A stretch of 64,000 bases of DNA from Roseibium aestuarii (GTDB lineage: Bacteria; Pseudomonadota; Alphaproteobacteria; Rhizobiales; Stappiaceae): positions 1-64,000 of the forward strand of contig NZ_VORA01000009.1 of the NCBI RefSeq assembly GCF_008477545.1. Direction: 5' to 3'. This document shows, one piece after another, positions 44,071 through 55,424 of this stretch (position 1 is the stretch's first letter; every line of letters begins with the position of its first letter). The position numbers were made by a program, and so were the translations under genes. The notes under the pieces were generated by a model. The model ran no database searches. It saw only the letters and a list, made by a program, of their open reading frames with translations, and was not told the origin of the DNA.

Positions 44071-46302
44071 ATGACGGCGAACGACAGTGCAACCTACGAA
44101 TGGACGGTTTCCGGGATGGACTGTGCGTCGTGCGCCGGCAAGGTCCGGGGTGCGGTCGAACGCCTGCCTGGCGTGAGCGACGTCGATGTGGCGCTAATGA
44201 CCGAGCGGCTTCGGCTGACTCTGGATGAAGGGCAGACCCCTCGCAACCAGATCGAAGCAATCGTCAAGCGGCTCGGCTACGGGATCGCGGCGAAAGGATC
44301 GAGCCCCGATCGGAAAGGCTTCGTGCTGCCGGACGATGAGCAAGCGTCCCGTGCGGACGGCTCGCGAGATGCCGCAGGACTCGAGCCCAACGCTGGATCG
44401 ACAGGGCCCGAGAGCGGTCCCGGGCCCGGTTCGCGTTGGTATCAGACCGCGAAGGGCAGACTGGTGATCGGCACCGGTCTCCTCCTCGCGGCGGCATGGG
44501 CCGTGAAACTGCTCGCCTCCCAGGATGTGGCAACGTGGGCATTCATCCTCGCGACGCTCATTGGTGTCGCCCCTATCGCACGCCGCGCCGTCGCGTCCGC
44601 CAGAGCGGGGATGCCGTTCACGATCGAGATGCTGATGACAATCGCCGCCAGCGGCGCGCTCGTCATCGACGCCGCCGAGGAAGCGGCGCTCGTCGTCTTC
44701 CTCTTCGCCGTCGGGGAGGTTCTCGAAGGTGTTGCGGCGAACAAGGCCCGCGACGGGATCCGGGCGCTCGCTCGTCTGGTACCGAAGACCGCGATCCTGG
44801 AGATCGGCGGCCGGACTCGGGTGATACCAGCCGACCAGCTGCAGGTGGACCAGATCGTTCTGGTGCGCCCGGGAGACCGGGTCCCGGCAGATGGCGAAGT
44901 TATCGAGGGCACCTCGGGCGTCGATGAGAGCGCCGTCACGGGCGAGAGTGTGCCGAAGCTGAAGGAACCCGGTGCCTCCGTCTTTGCCGGCTCCATCAAT
45001 TCCGAGGCGGCGCTGCGTGTTCGGGTCACCAAGTCGGCCGAGGACAACACCATTGCCCGTATCATCCGGCTGGTCGAGGAAGCGGAAAGCGCCCGGGCCC
45101 CGACCGAGCGCTTCATCGACCGTTTCAGCCGCATCTACATGCCGGCCGTCGTCGGAGTTGCGGTGCTGGTGGCCATCGTCCCGCCCCTCGCGTTCGGGCA
45201 AGGCTGGGATACGTGGATCTACCGGGCGCTCGCGCTTCTCCTGATCGGATGCCCCTGCGCGCTGGTGATCTCGGTACCGGCTTCCATCGCCTCTGCGCTT
45301 TCTTCAGGCGCGCGTCGCGGGCTGCTGATGAAAGGAGGCGCCGTGATCGAGGCCGCGGCGGCCACCACGCATGTCGCATTCGACAAGACCGGAACCCTGA
45401 CCCACGGACGGCCGCGCGTCACGGACGTGGTGCCGATCTCGGGATCGGAGACAGAGGTGCTGGCGCTGGCTGCCGCCGTCGAAGCGGGGTCGAGCCATCC
45501 TCTGGCGGAGGCGATCCTGTCCCGCGCGGAAGCTGCGGGAGCGCCGTTCCTGGCCGCGACCGCCGCCAAAGCGCTTCCGGGCAAAGGGGCCGAAGCAGTC
45601 GTTGAGGGTGAAACCGCCTGGGTGGGCTCTCCACGGTTCGCCGGGGAGCGCGGTGTGTTGGACGACCACGCGCTCCGGGCGGTGGTCGGCATGGAAGATG
45701 AAGGCAAGACAGTCGTCGCGGTCTTCCGCCGGAGCCAGTTGGTCGGACTCGTAGCGCTCCGGGACGAACCCCGAGAGGATGCCGCCCGCGCGGTGCAGCA
45801 ACTCAAGGCGCTTGGCATCGCGTCTGTGATGCTGACCGGCGACAACCGGCGCACGGCAGCAGCCATTTCCGCTGGGCTGGGCATTGACCATCGCGCCGAA
45901 TTGATGCCCGAAGGCAAGGTCGCCGCGATCCGTGAGATGACCGCCAGAGACCGCGTGATGATGGTGGGCGACGGCATCAACGATGCCCCTGCGCTCGCCA
46001 CCGCCCACATCGGAGTTGCCATGGGCTCCGGAACGGACGTCGCGCTTGAAACCGCCGACGCCGCGATCCTGCGCAATCGCGTGACTGATGTGGCCGGCAA
46101 GATTCGCCTTGCTCGCGCAGCCATGGCGAACATCAGGCAAAATGTGGCGATCGCGCTCGGCCTTAAGGCGGTGTTTCTGGTGACGACGATCCTCGGCATT
46201 ACCGGGCTGTGGATCGCGATCCTTGCAGATACCGGCGCGACGGTGCTCGTCACACTGAACGCGCTGCGGCTTCTTGCGTTTGATCCGGAACGTGAGGCCT
46301 GA
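44071..46302 (+). CDS. Zn/Cd/Pb-translocating P1B-type ATPase
   Basis: 743 residues. An N-terminal metal-binding domain with GMDCASC is followed by a Pro/Gly-rich linker (about 75-125), eight membrane segments and the ion-binding CPC in LLIGCPCALVIS. The phosphorylation site is DKTGTLTHG; VTGES and MVGDGINDAPALA complete the P-type set. NIRQNVAIALGLKAVFL in M7 and the Asp in ILADTGATVLVTLNALRLL in M8 match the ZntA type. GTG-ATG at 44068-44071; ATG used. Confidence 0.93.
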   Translation: MTANDSATYEWTVSGMDCASCAGKVRGAVERLPGVSDVDVALMTERLRLTLDEGQTPRNQIEAIVKRLGYGIAAKGSSPDRKGFVLPDDEQASRADGSRDAAGLEPNAGSTGPESGPGPGSRWYQTAKGRLVIGTGLLLAAAWAVKLLASQDVATWAFILATLIGVAPIARRAVASARAGMPFTIEMLMTIAASGALVIDAAEEAALVVFLFAVGEVLEGVAANKARDGIRALARLVPKTAILEIGGRTRVIPADQLQVDQIVLVRPGDRVPADGEVIEGTSGVDESAVTGESVPKLKEPGASVFAGSINSEAALRVRVTKSAEDNTIARIIRLVEEAESARAPTERFIDRFSRIYMPAVVGVAVLVAIVPPLAFGQGWDTWIYRALALLLIGCPCALVISVPASIASALSSGARRGLLMKGGAVIEAAAATTHVAFDKTGTLTHGRPRVTDVVPISGSETEVLALAAAVEAGSSHPLAEAILSRAEAAGAPFLAATAAKALPGKGAEAVVEGETAWVGSPRFAGERGVLDDHALRAVVGMEDEGKTVVAVFRRSQLVGLVALRDEPREDAARAVQQLKALGIASVMLTGDNRRTAAAISAGLGIDHRAELMPEGKVAAIREMTARDRVMMVGDGINDAPALATAHIGVAMGSGTDVALETADAAILRNRVTDVAGKIRLARAAMANIRQNVAIALGLKAVFLVTTILGITGLWIAILADTGATVLVTLNALRLLAFDPEREA

Positions 46303-46401
46303 GATCAGATCATCGGCAGGGCGATGGTTCCGCTGCCATGCCGCAGGGCCGAGCGCTGAGAACATAAACCTCGGGGTACTGTTCCGCCGCGAGTGCTCAA
46401 C

Positions 46402-46829
46402 ATGCTGCAACTGGAATCGGGCTTCTGCTCGGTTTCGCGCTGGTGGCCGCCATCTGGTCGCGCACCACTACGGGGCTATTGGCCGTCCGGGGCGTGAAGC
46501 CGAACTCGAAAGAGAGACCGCAGGCGGCGATCATGGTGGCGTTCGTCGGGCTGCTCGCGCTCCACACGATTGAAATCCTGGCTTTCGCCGCAGTCTACAG
46601 GCGCTGCAGGGCTGGGGCGTGGGAGGCTTCGACGGCAGCTACGACCCATGCTGGAGCGGCCTGATCTACTTCTCCGGCGTCAACTTCGCCACGCTCGGGT
46701 ACACGCAGATCGAGGCAACCGGGCCGATACGGATGGTCAACATGATGCAGTCGCTCGGCGGCTTCATGGTGCTGACCTGGTCGGCGACGTTCCTCTAACT
46801 CGGTCTGCGAACTGGCCTGGCGCGAGTAG
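46402..46829 (+). pseudogene. Two-helix ion channel pseudogene (two frameshifts)
   Basis: Reading with corrections gives ...GIGLLLGFALVAAIWSRTTTGLLAV...MVAFVGLLALHTIEILAFAAVYRR | LQGWGVGGFDGSYDPCWSGLIYFSGVNFATLGYTQIEATGP...MQSLGGFMVLTWSATFL | YSVCELAWRE. The pore-like FATLGYTQI and the flanking helices fit the small two-TM potassium-channel-like (Ion_trans_2) family. One base is missing near 46,603 and one is extra near 46,797; the very 5' end is also unclear. Confidence 0.7.
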
Positions 46830-46851
46830 CAGCCGACGACCATGGGGAATG

Positions 46852-47313
46852 TCAGTTTGCCTCCGACACCCTCTCTTGGTATCGGCGCTCGCGCTCTGGC
46901 CATGTGCTCTTGATGTAGTCGAGAACGGCGCGGATGTCCGCGTCGCTCAGCACGTCTGCGAAGCCGGGCATGTCGCTCTCGTATCCGCCGCCGACCACGG
47001 CGGCGGTGCCTTCCCTAACGATGCGGAACAGGACATCGTCAGGATGGTGCCAGGTGTGGCCGCTGGCGTCGTGGGGTGGCGCCGGCAACCGGCCGGACGG
47101 AAGCGGCGAGCGCCAGCCCGGCTGGCCCTCCAGTTCCGCGCCGTGGCAGGCGGCGCACTGATCCGCATAGATCTGGCGTCCTTGCGCGATGATGTCCGCC
47201 GACGCCACGGCGGTGGATGCGGTACCGGCATAACGCCAGCCAGCAAAGACCGCGAGGATCACACCTCCGACGACCAGACCGATCACGACAGTATTTCGGA
47301 GAGCTTTTTTCAA
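46852..47313 (-). CDS. Membrane-anchored c-type cytochrome
   Basis: 153 residues. An N-terminal anchor (VVIGLVVGGVILAVFAGW) is followed by one heme site CAACH and a distal Met in GGYESDMPGFADVLSD. Class I cytochrome of the kind often found beside copper-resistance multicopper oxidases. Probably an electron partner in the periplasm. Confidence 0.9.
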   Translation of the reverse strand: MKKALRNTVVIGLVVGGVILAVFAGWRYAGTASTAVASADIIAQGRQIYADQCAACHGAELEGQPGWRSPLPSGRLPAPPHDASGHTWHHPDDVLFRIVREGTAAVVGGGYESDMPGFADVLSDADIRAVLDYIKSTWPERERRYQERVSEAN

Positions 47314-47430
47314 GACGTCTATCGCCGATCACTGCGGAATAACATTCGCGTTTGGTCGAGACCACGTTGTGCCAGCGGCGAGGCGCCTGCGACAATGGAC
47401 ATTCTCGTGAGCAATGCCTATCTTTGCAGC

Positions 47431-47793
47431 ATGCTCGAACGTGTCGTCACCATGCTTGCCATACTCGCGATCACCGTGGTGACGACGGTGACCTCCGCGC
47501 ATGCGACACGCATGAGCATGAATTCCGGTGTGGATCACGCGATGCATGTCGCCGACATGATGCACTCTCCGGTCATTTCGGGCTTCGACTGTGACGCTGG
47601 AGAGCACTGTGGATCGGCCGATGCCGAGATGTGCGAGTTCGTATGCGCAGGCCTCTCTGCCTTCCTGACGTCGGCAGGCGAGGAAGCCGGGCACGCCTAC
47701 GGCGCCGCCAGTCATGACGTCCCGTCCGCGGCAATCCACGTCAGCCGTGCGCCGGGACTGAACGAACGACCTCCCAAGCTCCGTCTCCTCTGA
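47431..47793 (+). CDS. Small secreted His/Met/Cys-containing protein
   Basis: 120 residues. Signal peptide MLERVVTMLAILAITVVTTVTSAHA. Mature part with HAMHVADMMHSP, then CDAGEHCGSADAEMCEFVC. His, Met and Cys clusters suggest periplasmic copper binding. Starts at 47395 and 47452 are also possible. It precedes the multicopper oxidase by 72 bases. No family name recalled. Confidence 0.65.
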   Translation: MLERVVTMLAILAITVVTTVTSAHATRMSMNSGVDHAMHVADMMHSPVISGFDCDAGEHCGSADAEMCEFVCAGLSAFLTSAGEEAGHAYGAASHDVPSAAIHVSRAPGLNERPPKLRLL

Positions 47794-47865
47794 GCGCGCC
47801 CGGGCAGACGCCCGAGGCGCCCCATCGGTATTGATGAACGGGACGGAAGTCCCGAGGAGACGACC

Positions 47866-49419
47866 ATGAACATGCTTTCTCGACGCGGCTTTCTTGCCGC
47901 AAGTGCGGCCGCCATTGGCGCTGCACACTTGCCCCGCATCGCCTTCGCGCAAGGGGTGGCGCCGATCAGCCTCTCCGCTGCGACGCGCACGCTCGACATC
48001 GACGGTCGCGCTGCCACGGTCTTCGGGCTTGCCGGCCCCGGCGGTCAGGGACTGATCCTCGACCCCGGCCAGAGGTTCCGGGTCGATCTGACCAACGACC
48101 TGGACGTCGGTACCATCATCCACTGGCACGGACAGATCCCGCCCAACGCGCAGGACGGTGTGCCGGACATGCCGATGCCCCTCCTCGCACCGGGTGAAAC
48201 CCGATCCTACGACTTCGAGGCACGGCCCGGCACGCACTGGATGCACAGCCATGTGCCCACCCAGGAGATGCAGCTGCTCGCCGCGCCGCTGATCGTGCGC
48301 TCGGCCGAGGACGTTGCTGCCGACCGGCAAGACGTCGTGATGTTCCTTCATGACTTCTCCTTCAAGGCCCCCGAGGAGGTTCTGGCCGAGATCGGCGCAG
48401 GTCATGGCGGCGGGCACGGCGCGGGCCATGGTGCCGGTGCATTGCCCGATCAGGGCGCTCCCATGGGAGGCATGGGGGCGATGCAGGGCATGGATCACGG
48501 GGCCATGGGCCATGGCGCCACGGGCGGCATGCCGATGGGCAACATGCCCCGAATGGGCGGGATGATGGGTATGGGCGGCCAGATGGGCGGCATGGCCATG
48601 GACCTGAACGACTATGACTGGGACGCCTATCTCGCCAATGACCGGACCCTGTCGGACCCGGAGGTGGTCCAGGTCGAGCGCGGTGGCCGTATCCGGCTTC
48701 GGGTCATCAACGCCGCTGCGGCGACGGTATTCTGGATCGAGACCGGCGGTGCCGAGGCGCGGCTGGTCGCGGTAGATGGGCACGCGGTCGAACCTCTCGC
48801 CGGCACGCGGTTCGGTCTGGCAATGGGCCAGCGTCTGGACATCGAGATCGACCTGCCGCACGAAGGCGGCGCCTGGCCGATCCTCGCCCTGCGCGAAGGC
48901 GCGCGCGAGCGCACCGGCCTGATCCTCGCCACGCAGGGTGCCGAAGTGCGGCGTCTCGATGCAATGGCGGATGCCGAAGCGCCCGCGTTCGACACCGATC
49001 TGGCGCAGGAGGCGCGCCTCATCGCGCTGGACGCTCTGCCGGATCGACCCGTGGACCGCAGCCAGATGCTGATGCTGGGCGGTTCGATGCAGCCGTACGT
49101 CTGGACGATAAACGGGGCAGTCTGGGGCCAGCACCAGCCGATCACCGCACGCAGCGGTGAGCGGGTCGTGCTGTCGTTCCACAACATGTCGATGATGGCG
49201 CACCCGATGCATCTGCACGGCCATGTGTTCCAGGTCGTCGGGCTGAACGGGTGTCGGGTCGCCGGTGCACTACGCGACACGGTTCACGTGCCACCGATGT
49301 CGATGGTCGATGTCGCCCTCGATGTCGGTGAGGCCGCCCGATGGATGCTGCATTGCCACCACATGCCGCACCTTACGACGGGGATGATGACCGAATTCGC
49401 GGTCACGGCGTCCGTCTGA
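47866..49419 (+). CDS. Multicopper oxidase (copper resistance)
   Basis: 517 residues. Twin-arginine signal (LSRRGFLAASAAAIG). Copper ligands: IIHWHGQIPP and HWMHSHVPT in domain 1; HPMHLHGH and MLHCHHMPHLTTGMM at the C-terminus. These give one type 1 and a type 2/3 cluster. A Met/His/Gly-rich insert of about 60 residues (res. 180-245) is like those of CueO/CopA that bind Cu(I). It would oxidise Cu(I) in the periplasm. Confidence 0.95.
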   Translation: MNMLSRRGFLAASAAAIGAAHLPRIAFAQGVAPISLSAATRTLDIDGRAATVFGLAGPGGQGLILDPGQRFRVDLTNDLDVGTIIHWHGQIPPNAQDGVPDMPMPLLAPGETRSYDFEARPGTHWMHSHVPTQEMQLLAAPLIVRSAEDVAADRQDVVMFLHDFSFKAPEEVLAEIGAGHGGGHGAGHGAGALPDQGAPMGGMGAMQGMDHGAMGHGATGGMPMGNMPRMGGMMGMGGQMGGMAMDLNDYDWDAYLANDRTLSDPEVVQVERGGRIRLRVINAAAATVFWIETGGAEARLVAVDGHAVEPLAGTRFGLAMGQRLDIEIDLPHEGGAWPILALREGARERTGLILATQGAEVRRLDAMADAEAPAFDTDLAQEARLIALDALPDRPVDRSQMLMLGGSMQPYVWTINGAVWGQHQPITARSGERVVLSFHNMSMMAHPMHLHGHVFQVVGLNGCRVAGALRDTVHVPPMSMVDVALDVGEAARWMLHCHHMPHLTTGMMTEFAVTASV

Positions 49420-49539
49420 TCCCAGCGGGTCGTCCGGACATGGCGCCCCGCCCGGCACCGATCCTGGTCTGTCCTGCCCCATGTTGTCGTGAGGGCCGGC
49501 CAAAAGACGCACCCTGCGGGTAAAAATCAGGAGGATGAG

Positions 49540-49668
49540 ATGATGAACTGGAACGACATGGGCCCCGGAATGGGTTTCGGAATGGGGTTTGGCTGGCTCT
49601 TCGGCCTGCTGATCCTCGTGCTGCTGGTTTTGGCCATAGCAGCGCTGATCAAGTATCTTCGGAAATAG
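49540..49668 (+). CDS. 42-residue Met/Gly-rich membrane protein
   Basis: M-M-N-W-N-D-M-G-P-G-M-G-F-G-M-G-F-G-W followed by one membrane helix and IKYLRK. The AGGAGG site (49529-49534) and coupling to the DUF302 gene (AAAAGGAG just after its stop) support expression. The Met-rich N-terminus could touch Cu(I). It resembles short helix proteins seen in copper clusters. Confidence 0.8.
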   Translation: MMNWNDMGPGMGFGMGFGWLFGLLILVLLVLAIAALIKYLRK

Positions 49669-49684
49669 AAAAAAGGAGTTGGCA

Positions 49685-50071
49685 ATGACCTACACGATCA
49701 ATCGAATGTTCCCCGACGCCGGTATCGACGACGTCGACGCTCGCGCGCGGAAGGCCCTCACCGACCACGGCTTCGGCATCCTGACCGAGATCGACGTCAA
49801 GGCGACGATGAAGAAGAAGCTAGATGTCGAGATGCCCGCCTACCGCATCCTCGGCGCCTGCAACCCCAAGATGGCGCATCAGGCCATCGGGATCGAACCG
49901 CGCGTCGGTGCGATGCTGCCATGCAACGTCATCCTGCGCGAGGTCGACGGTGGCGTGGAAGTCAGCGCCATCGATCCTGTGGCGTCGATGCAGGCGATTG
50001 AGAACGCCGAACTGACGGCCGTGGCGGGCGAGGTGCGCGACCTCCTGGCGAAGGCCGTCGCGGCGGTCTGA
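49685..50071 (+). CDS. DUF302 family protein
   Basis: 128 residues. Typical words: DVDARARKALTDHGFGILTEIDVKATMKKKL, YRILGACNPKMAHQAI, GAMLPCNVILRE, VSAIDP. DUF302 proteins are small soluble ferredoxin-like folds of unknown function and are common in metal and sulfur clusters. The two Cys residues are family-typical. ATG at 49685 after an AAAGGAG site. Confidence 0.92.
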   Translation: MTYTINRMFPDAGIDDVDARARKALTDHGFGILTEIDVKATMKKKLDVEMPAYRILGACNPKMAHQAIGIEPRVGAMLPCNVILREVDGGVEVSAIDPVASMQAIENAELTAVAGEVRDLLAKAVAAV

Positions 50072-50072
50072 G

Positions 50073-50747
50073 ATGAGCCTGCGCGTCACCATTCTCGCGG
50101 GCCTTGCGATCCTCGGCATCGGACTGCTCGCTGTCTGGCAGTTCGCGCCTTCGGTGTTCGCCGAGGCGCGCAGCCTCCTGGAGCCCGAGCGTCTGGAAAC
50201 GCTGGTGGCGCGTGCGGGTCTCTGGGGGCCGGTCCTGATCGTCACGCTTATGACCATCGCGGTCGTGGCCAGCCCAATCCCGAGTGCACCCATCGCACTG
50301 GCGGCCGGAGCGGCCTACGGACATCTCTGGGGGACCGTGCAGGTCGTCATCGGCGCCGAGCTCGGGGCGCTGATCGCCTTCGGTCTCGCAGGGGTTCTGG
50401 GGCATGACGTCCTGCGGCGGGTGTTCGGGGACCGCGTCGATGCCGGGCTGCTCGGCTCGCAGAACGCGTTGACGGCGACGGTTCTTGCCAGCCGCCTGAT
50501 GCCCTTCGTGTCCTTCGACATGATCAGCTACGCGGCCGGACTGAGCCGATTGCACGCCTGGCGTTTCGCCTTGGCAACACTGGCGGGGATCATTCCGGCA
50601 AGCTTCCTGCTGGCCCATTTCGGCGGCGAGGCGGTGAGCGGAGATCTGGGCCGGGCGACATGGGCAGTACTTGGCCTCGGCCTCTTGACGGGCCTGCCAC
50701 TGCTTTGGGTAGCCATGCGGCAAAAGCCTGAAAAGGGAAATCCATGA
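50073..50747 (+). CDS. TVP38/TMEM64 (DedA-superfamily) membrane protein
   Basis: 224 residues, five to six hydrophobic segments. VVASPIPSAPIALAAGAAYGHLWG and ASRLMPFVSFDMISYAAGLSRL are the two re-entrant motifs of SNARE-associated/VTT-domain proteins, with the conserved Gly and Arg. Role in metal resistance unknown. It begins one base after the DUF302 stop and overlaps the APC permease by 4 bases. Confidence 0.9.
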   Translation: MSLRVTILAGLAILGIGLLAVWQFAPSVFAEARSLLEPERLETLVARAGLWGPVLIVTLMTIAVVASPIPSAPIALAAGAAYGHLWGTVQVVIGAELGALIAFGLAGVLGHDVLRRVFGDRVDAGLLGSQNALTATVLASRLMPFVSFDMISYAAGLSRLHAWRFALATLAGIIPASFLLAHFGGEAVSGDLGRATWAVLGLGLLTGLPLLWVAMRQKPEKGNP

Positions 50748-52054
50748 CCGGAAGCGAGTACCAGAAGAACAGCATCACCCTTTCCGGTGCGGTAGCCATG
50801 GGCACCGGCGTGATGATCGGCGCGGGCATCTTCGCGCTGACCGGCCAGATCGCCGAACTCGCCGGGCCTCTCTTCCCGCTCTCGTTCGTGGTCGGCGCCA
50901 TCGTGACCGCCTTCAGCGCCTACACCTATATCAAGATGTCGAACGCATACCCGTCTGCGGGCGGCATCGGGATGATCCTGAAGAAAGCCTACGGACCGAC
51001 GACGGTCGCGGCGGGCGCAGCTCTCCTGATGGCGCTGTCGATGGTCATCAACGAAAGCCTCGTCGCTCGCACCTTCGGAACCTACACCCTGCGAGCCTTC
51101 GGCGGCGATCCGGACAGCATTCTCGTGCCGGTCCTCGGCGTGGGGCTGATCGTCTTCGCCTATCTCGTGAACGTCTCTGGCAACCGGTCGGTCGGGCTGC
51201 TGTCCATTATCATGGCCATTCTCAAGGTGGGCGGCATTGCGCTGTTCGGGGCGGCCGGTCTGTGGGCCAGCGGCATTTCGTTCGAAGCGTCGGGCGGAGA
51301 TTTTCGTGCGGGTGGGTTCGTGGCGTCGGTCGCGCTGTCCATTCTCGCCTTCAAGGGGTTCACGACCATCACCAACAGCGGCGCCGAGGTGACCAATCCG
51401 CATCGGAACGTGGGCCGGGCCATAGTCCTGTCCATCGCCATCTGCGTCGTCGTCTACCTGCTGGTCGCATTCGCGGTCGGCTCCAGCCTGCCGCTCGATC
51501 GCATCGTGGCGGCGAAGGACTACGCGCTGGCTGAAGCGGCCCAACCAGCCCTCGGGCAAACCGGCTTCTACCTGACGGTGGCGCTTGCGCTGGTGGCAAC
51601 TGCCTCGGGCCTGATCGCCAGCGTGTTTGCCGTCTCGCGGATGCTGGCGATGCTGACGGACATGAAGATGATCCCGCACAGCCATTTCGGGATGCCAGGC
51701 ACGATCAAGGACCACACACTCGTCTACACCGTCGTGATCGCAGGCTTCCTGACGGTCTTCTTCGACCTCAGCCGCATCGCCTCGCTCGGGGCCTTCTTCT
51801 ATCTGGTGATGGACATGATCATCCATTTCGGCGTGTTCCGGCATCTGCGCGAAGAAATCGGCGCTCGGGGCTGGGTGTTGCTGACGGCAATCGCACTTGA
51901 TGCCGTGGTGCTGGCCGCCTTCGCCGCGATGAAATGGCAGTCCGACCCCTTGATCGTCGTCCTGGGTGCGATCGGCATGGCGCTGGTGTTCCTGTTCGTC
52001 GGAATCTTCCTCGCACGGAATCCCGCCCTGGAAGGCGCTCACGACCACCATTGA
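50744..52054 (+). CDS. APC-superfamily permease
   Basis: 436 residues, 12 membrane segments. The APC start motif is clear: GVMIGAGIFALTGQIAELAG, then FSAYTYIKMSNAYPSAGG and FKGFTTITNSGAEVTNPHRNVGRAI. The cargo may be an amino acid or cation. It is linked by overlap to the TVP38 protein and sits just before the copper ATPase. The C-terminal EGAHDHH is short and His-rich. Confidence 0.9.
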   Translation: MTGSEYQKNSITLSGAVAMGTGVMIGAGIFALTGQIAELAGPLFPLSFVVGAIVTAFSAYTYIKMSNAYPSAGGIGMILKKAYGPTTVAAGAALLMALSMVINESLVARTFGTYTLRAFGGDPDSILVPVLGVGLIVFAYLVNVSGNRSVGLLSIIMAILKVGGIALFGAAGLWASGISFEASGGDFRAGGFVASVALSILAFKGFTTITNSGAEVTNPHRNVGRAIVLSIAICVVVYLLVAFAVGSSLPLDRIVAAKDYALAEAAQPALGQTGFYLTVALALVATASGLIASVFAVSRMLAMLTDMKMIPHSHFGMPGTIKDHTLVYTVVIAGFLTVFFDLSRIASLGAFFYLVMDMIIHFGVFRHLREEIGARGWVLLTAIALDAVVLAAFAAMKWQSDPLIVVLGAIGMALVFLFVGIFLARNPALEGAHDHH

Positions 52055-52121
52055 AAAGAGCTTGAGCTTCCAACGGCTGGAAGCGGCAAGCTGAAACAAG
52101 AGATCGAAAGGCTGGCAGACT

Positions 52122-54455
<2,334 letters not shown>

Positions 54456-54494
54456 TCTGCCAGCCCACACATCCAACCTCGAAAGGAACATCAG

Positions 54495-54974
54495 ATGACC
54501 CAAGACATGTTTTCCCGCCGCAAGCTCCTGATCGGTACAGCTGCGCTGGCGGCTGCGTCGCCCTTGAGGGCTCTGGCGCAAGGCGCCGGTCCGGCGATCC
54601 ACGTGATGAAGGACCCCAACTGCGGCTGCTGCTCGGCCTGGATCGAGATCCTCGAGAACGACGGCTTCGCCGTCACGACCGAGGCGAGCGCCGGGACGCT
54701 TCTGATGCGCTACAAGCTGGACAACGGCATCCCGCAGGAGATGGTCTCCTGCCATACGGGTCGTGTGGATGGTTACATTATCGAGGGTCACGTCCCTGTT
54801 GCCGACATTCGCCGTCTCCTGCTGGAACGCCCCGACGCGGTCGGCCTCGCAGTGCCAGGCATGCCCTACGGCTCGCCCGGGATGGGACCGGAAAGCCAGC
54901 GCGAGGCCTACGACGTGTTTCTGATCCGGCGCGACGGATCGAACGAGGTCTTTACCAGCTACGCTGCTGCCTGA
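54495..54974 (+). CDS. DUF411 secreted metal-binding protein
   Basis: 159 residues. Twin-arginine-like signal (SRRKLLIGTAALAAA), then the family words MKDPNCGCCSAWIEIL (CxCC), QEMVSCHTG, YIIEGHVPVADIRRLL and GMPYGSPGM. DUF411 proteins are periplasmic and occur with copper resistance genes; CopG is a relative. Last gene of the copper set. Confidence 0.92.
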   Translation: MTQDMFSRRKLLIGTAALAAASPLRALAQGAGPAIHVMKDPNCGCCSAWIEILENDGFAVTTEASAGTLLMRYKLDNGIPQEMVSCHTGRVDGYIIEGHVPVADIRRLLLERPDAVGLAVPGMPYGSPGMGPESQREAYDVFLIRRDGSNEVFTSYAAA

Positions 54975-55000
54975 CCTTGAGGCTCCAATTCGGCTCTTGA

Positions 55001-55258
55001 TCAGGGGCGAGAACACATACGGACCTGATCCCGGATCACGGCGTAGTCGCTCAGCATCTCGGCGATGGCCGACCCGTGCGGCAGCCGCGCGAGCTCCTCG
55101 GCTGCGCGCGCCTGGAACTCGCGGCTGTACTCTACCACGGGCGGGCAGACGGTCGCGATGCCGGGCTCAGAACCGACCGTTGCGCAGCCGCTCAGCAAGC
55201 TCGTCGCGAGACCTAGGACGACGAGCCGTCGCCTCGAGCATCTGGCGTTGGACATCAT
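55001..55258 (-). CDS. Rz1-like outer-membrane spanin lipoprotein
   Basis: 85 residues. A lipoprotein signal ends with the lipobox LLSGC. The mature part is short with an acidic helix. It starts inside the 3' end of the upstream Rz-like gene in another frame (92-base overlap), the classic Rz/Rz1 arrangement. It disrupts the outer membrane at lysis. Confidence 0.8.
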   Translation of the reverse strand: MMSNARCSRRRLVVLGLATSLLSGCATVGSEPGIATVCPPVVEYSREFQARAAEELARLPHGSAIAEMLSDYAVIRDQVRMCSRP

Positions 55259-55424
55259 TGGCTTTCTCCGTGGTCTGAAGGCGTTCAGCGAGGCGTCCCG
55301 CTCGCTCGCCGGACCGCCGAAGCGAAAGCAGGAACAGGAGCAGGGCGAGGATGATGGCGCCGTAGCGCAAAGCGGCCCGCATCCATGGGCTGGCGGCGAA
55401 CCCGATCAGGAGCGGGGCCATCAC
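55167..55424 (-). CDS. Rz-like inner-membrane spanin
   Basis: 85 residues. One N-terminal membrane segment (ALRYGAIILALLLFLLSL) followed by an Arg/Glu-rich coiled-coil-like helix. Position and overlap with the Rz1-like lipoprotein identify it as the inner spanin. Overlaps the endolysin stop by 4 bases. Confidence 0.75.
   Translation of the reverse strand: MMAPLLIGFAASPWMRAALRYGAIILALLLFLLSLRRSGERAGRLAERLQTTEKANDVQRQMLEATARRPRSRDELAERLRNGRF

Noticed and set aside
47329..49224. 631-codon frame opposite the multicopper oxidase
   Set aside because: Shadow of the oxidase gene; no signal or family features.
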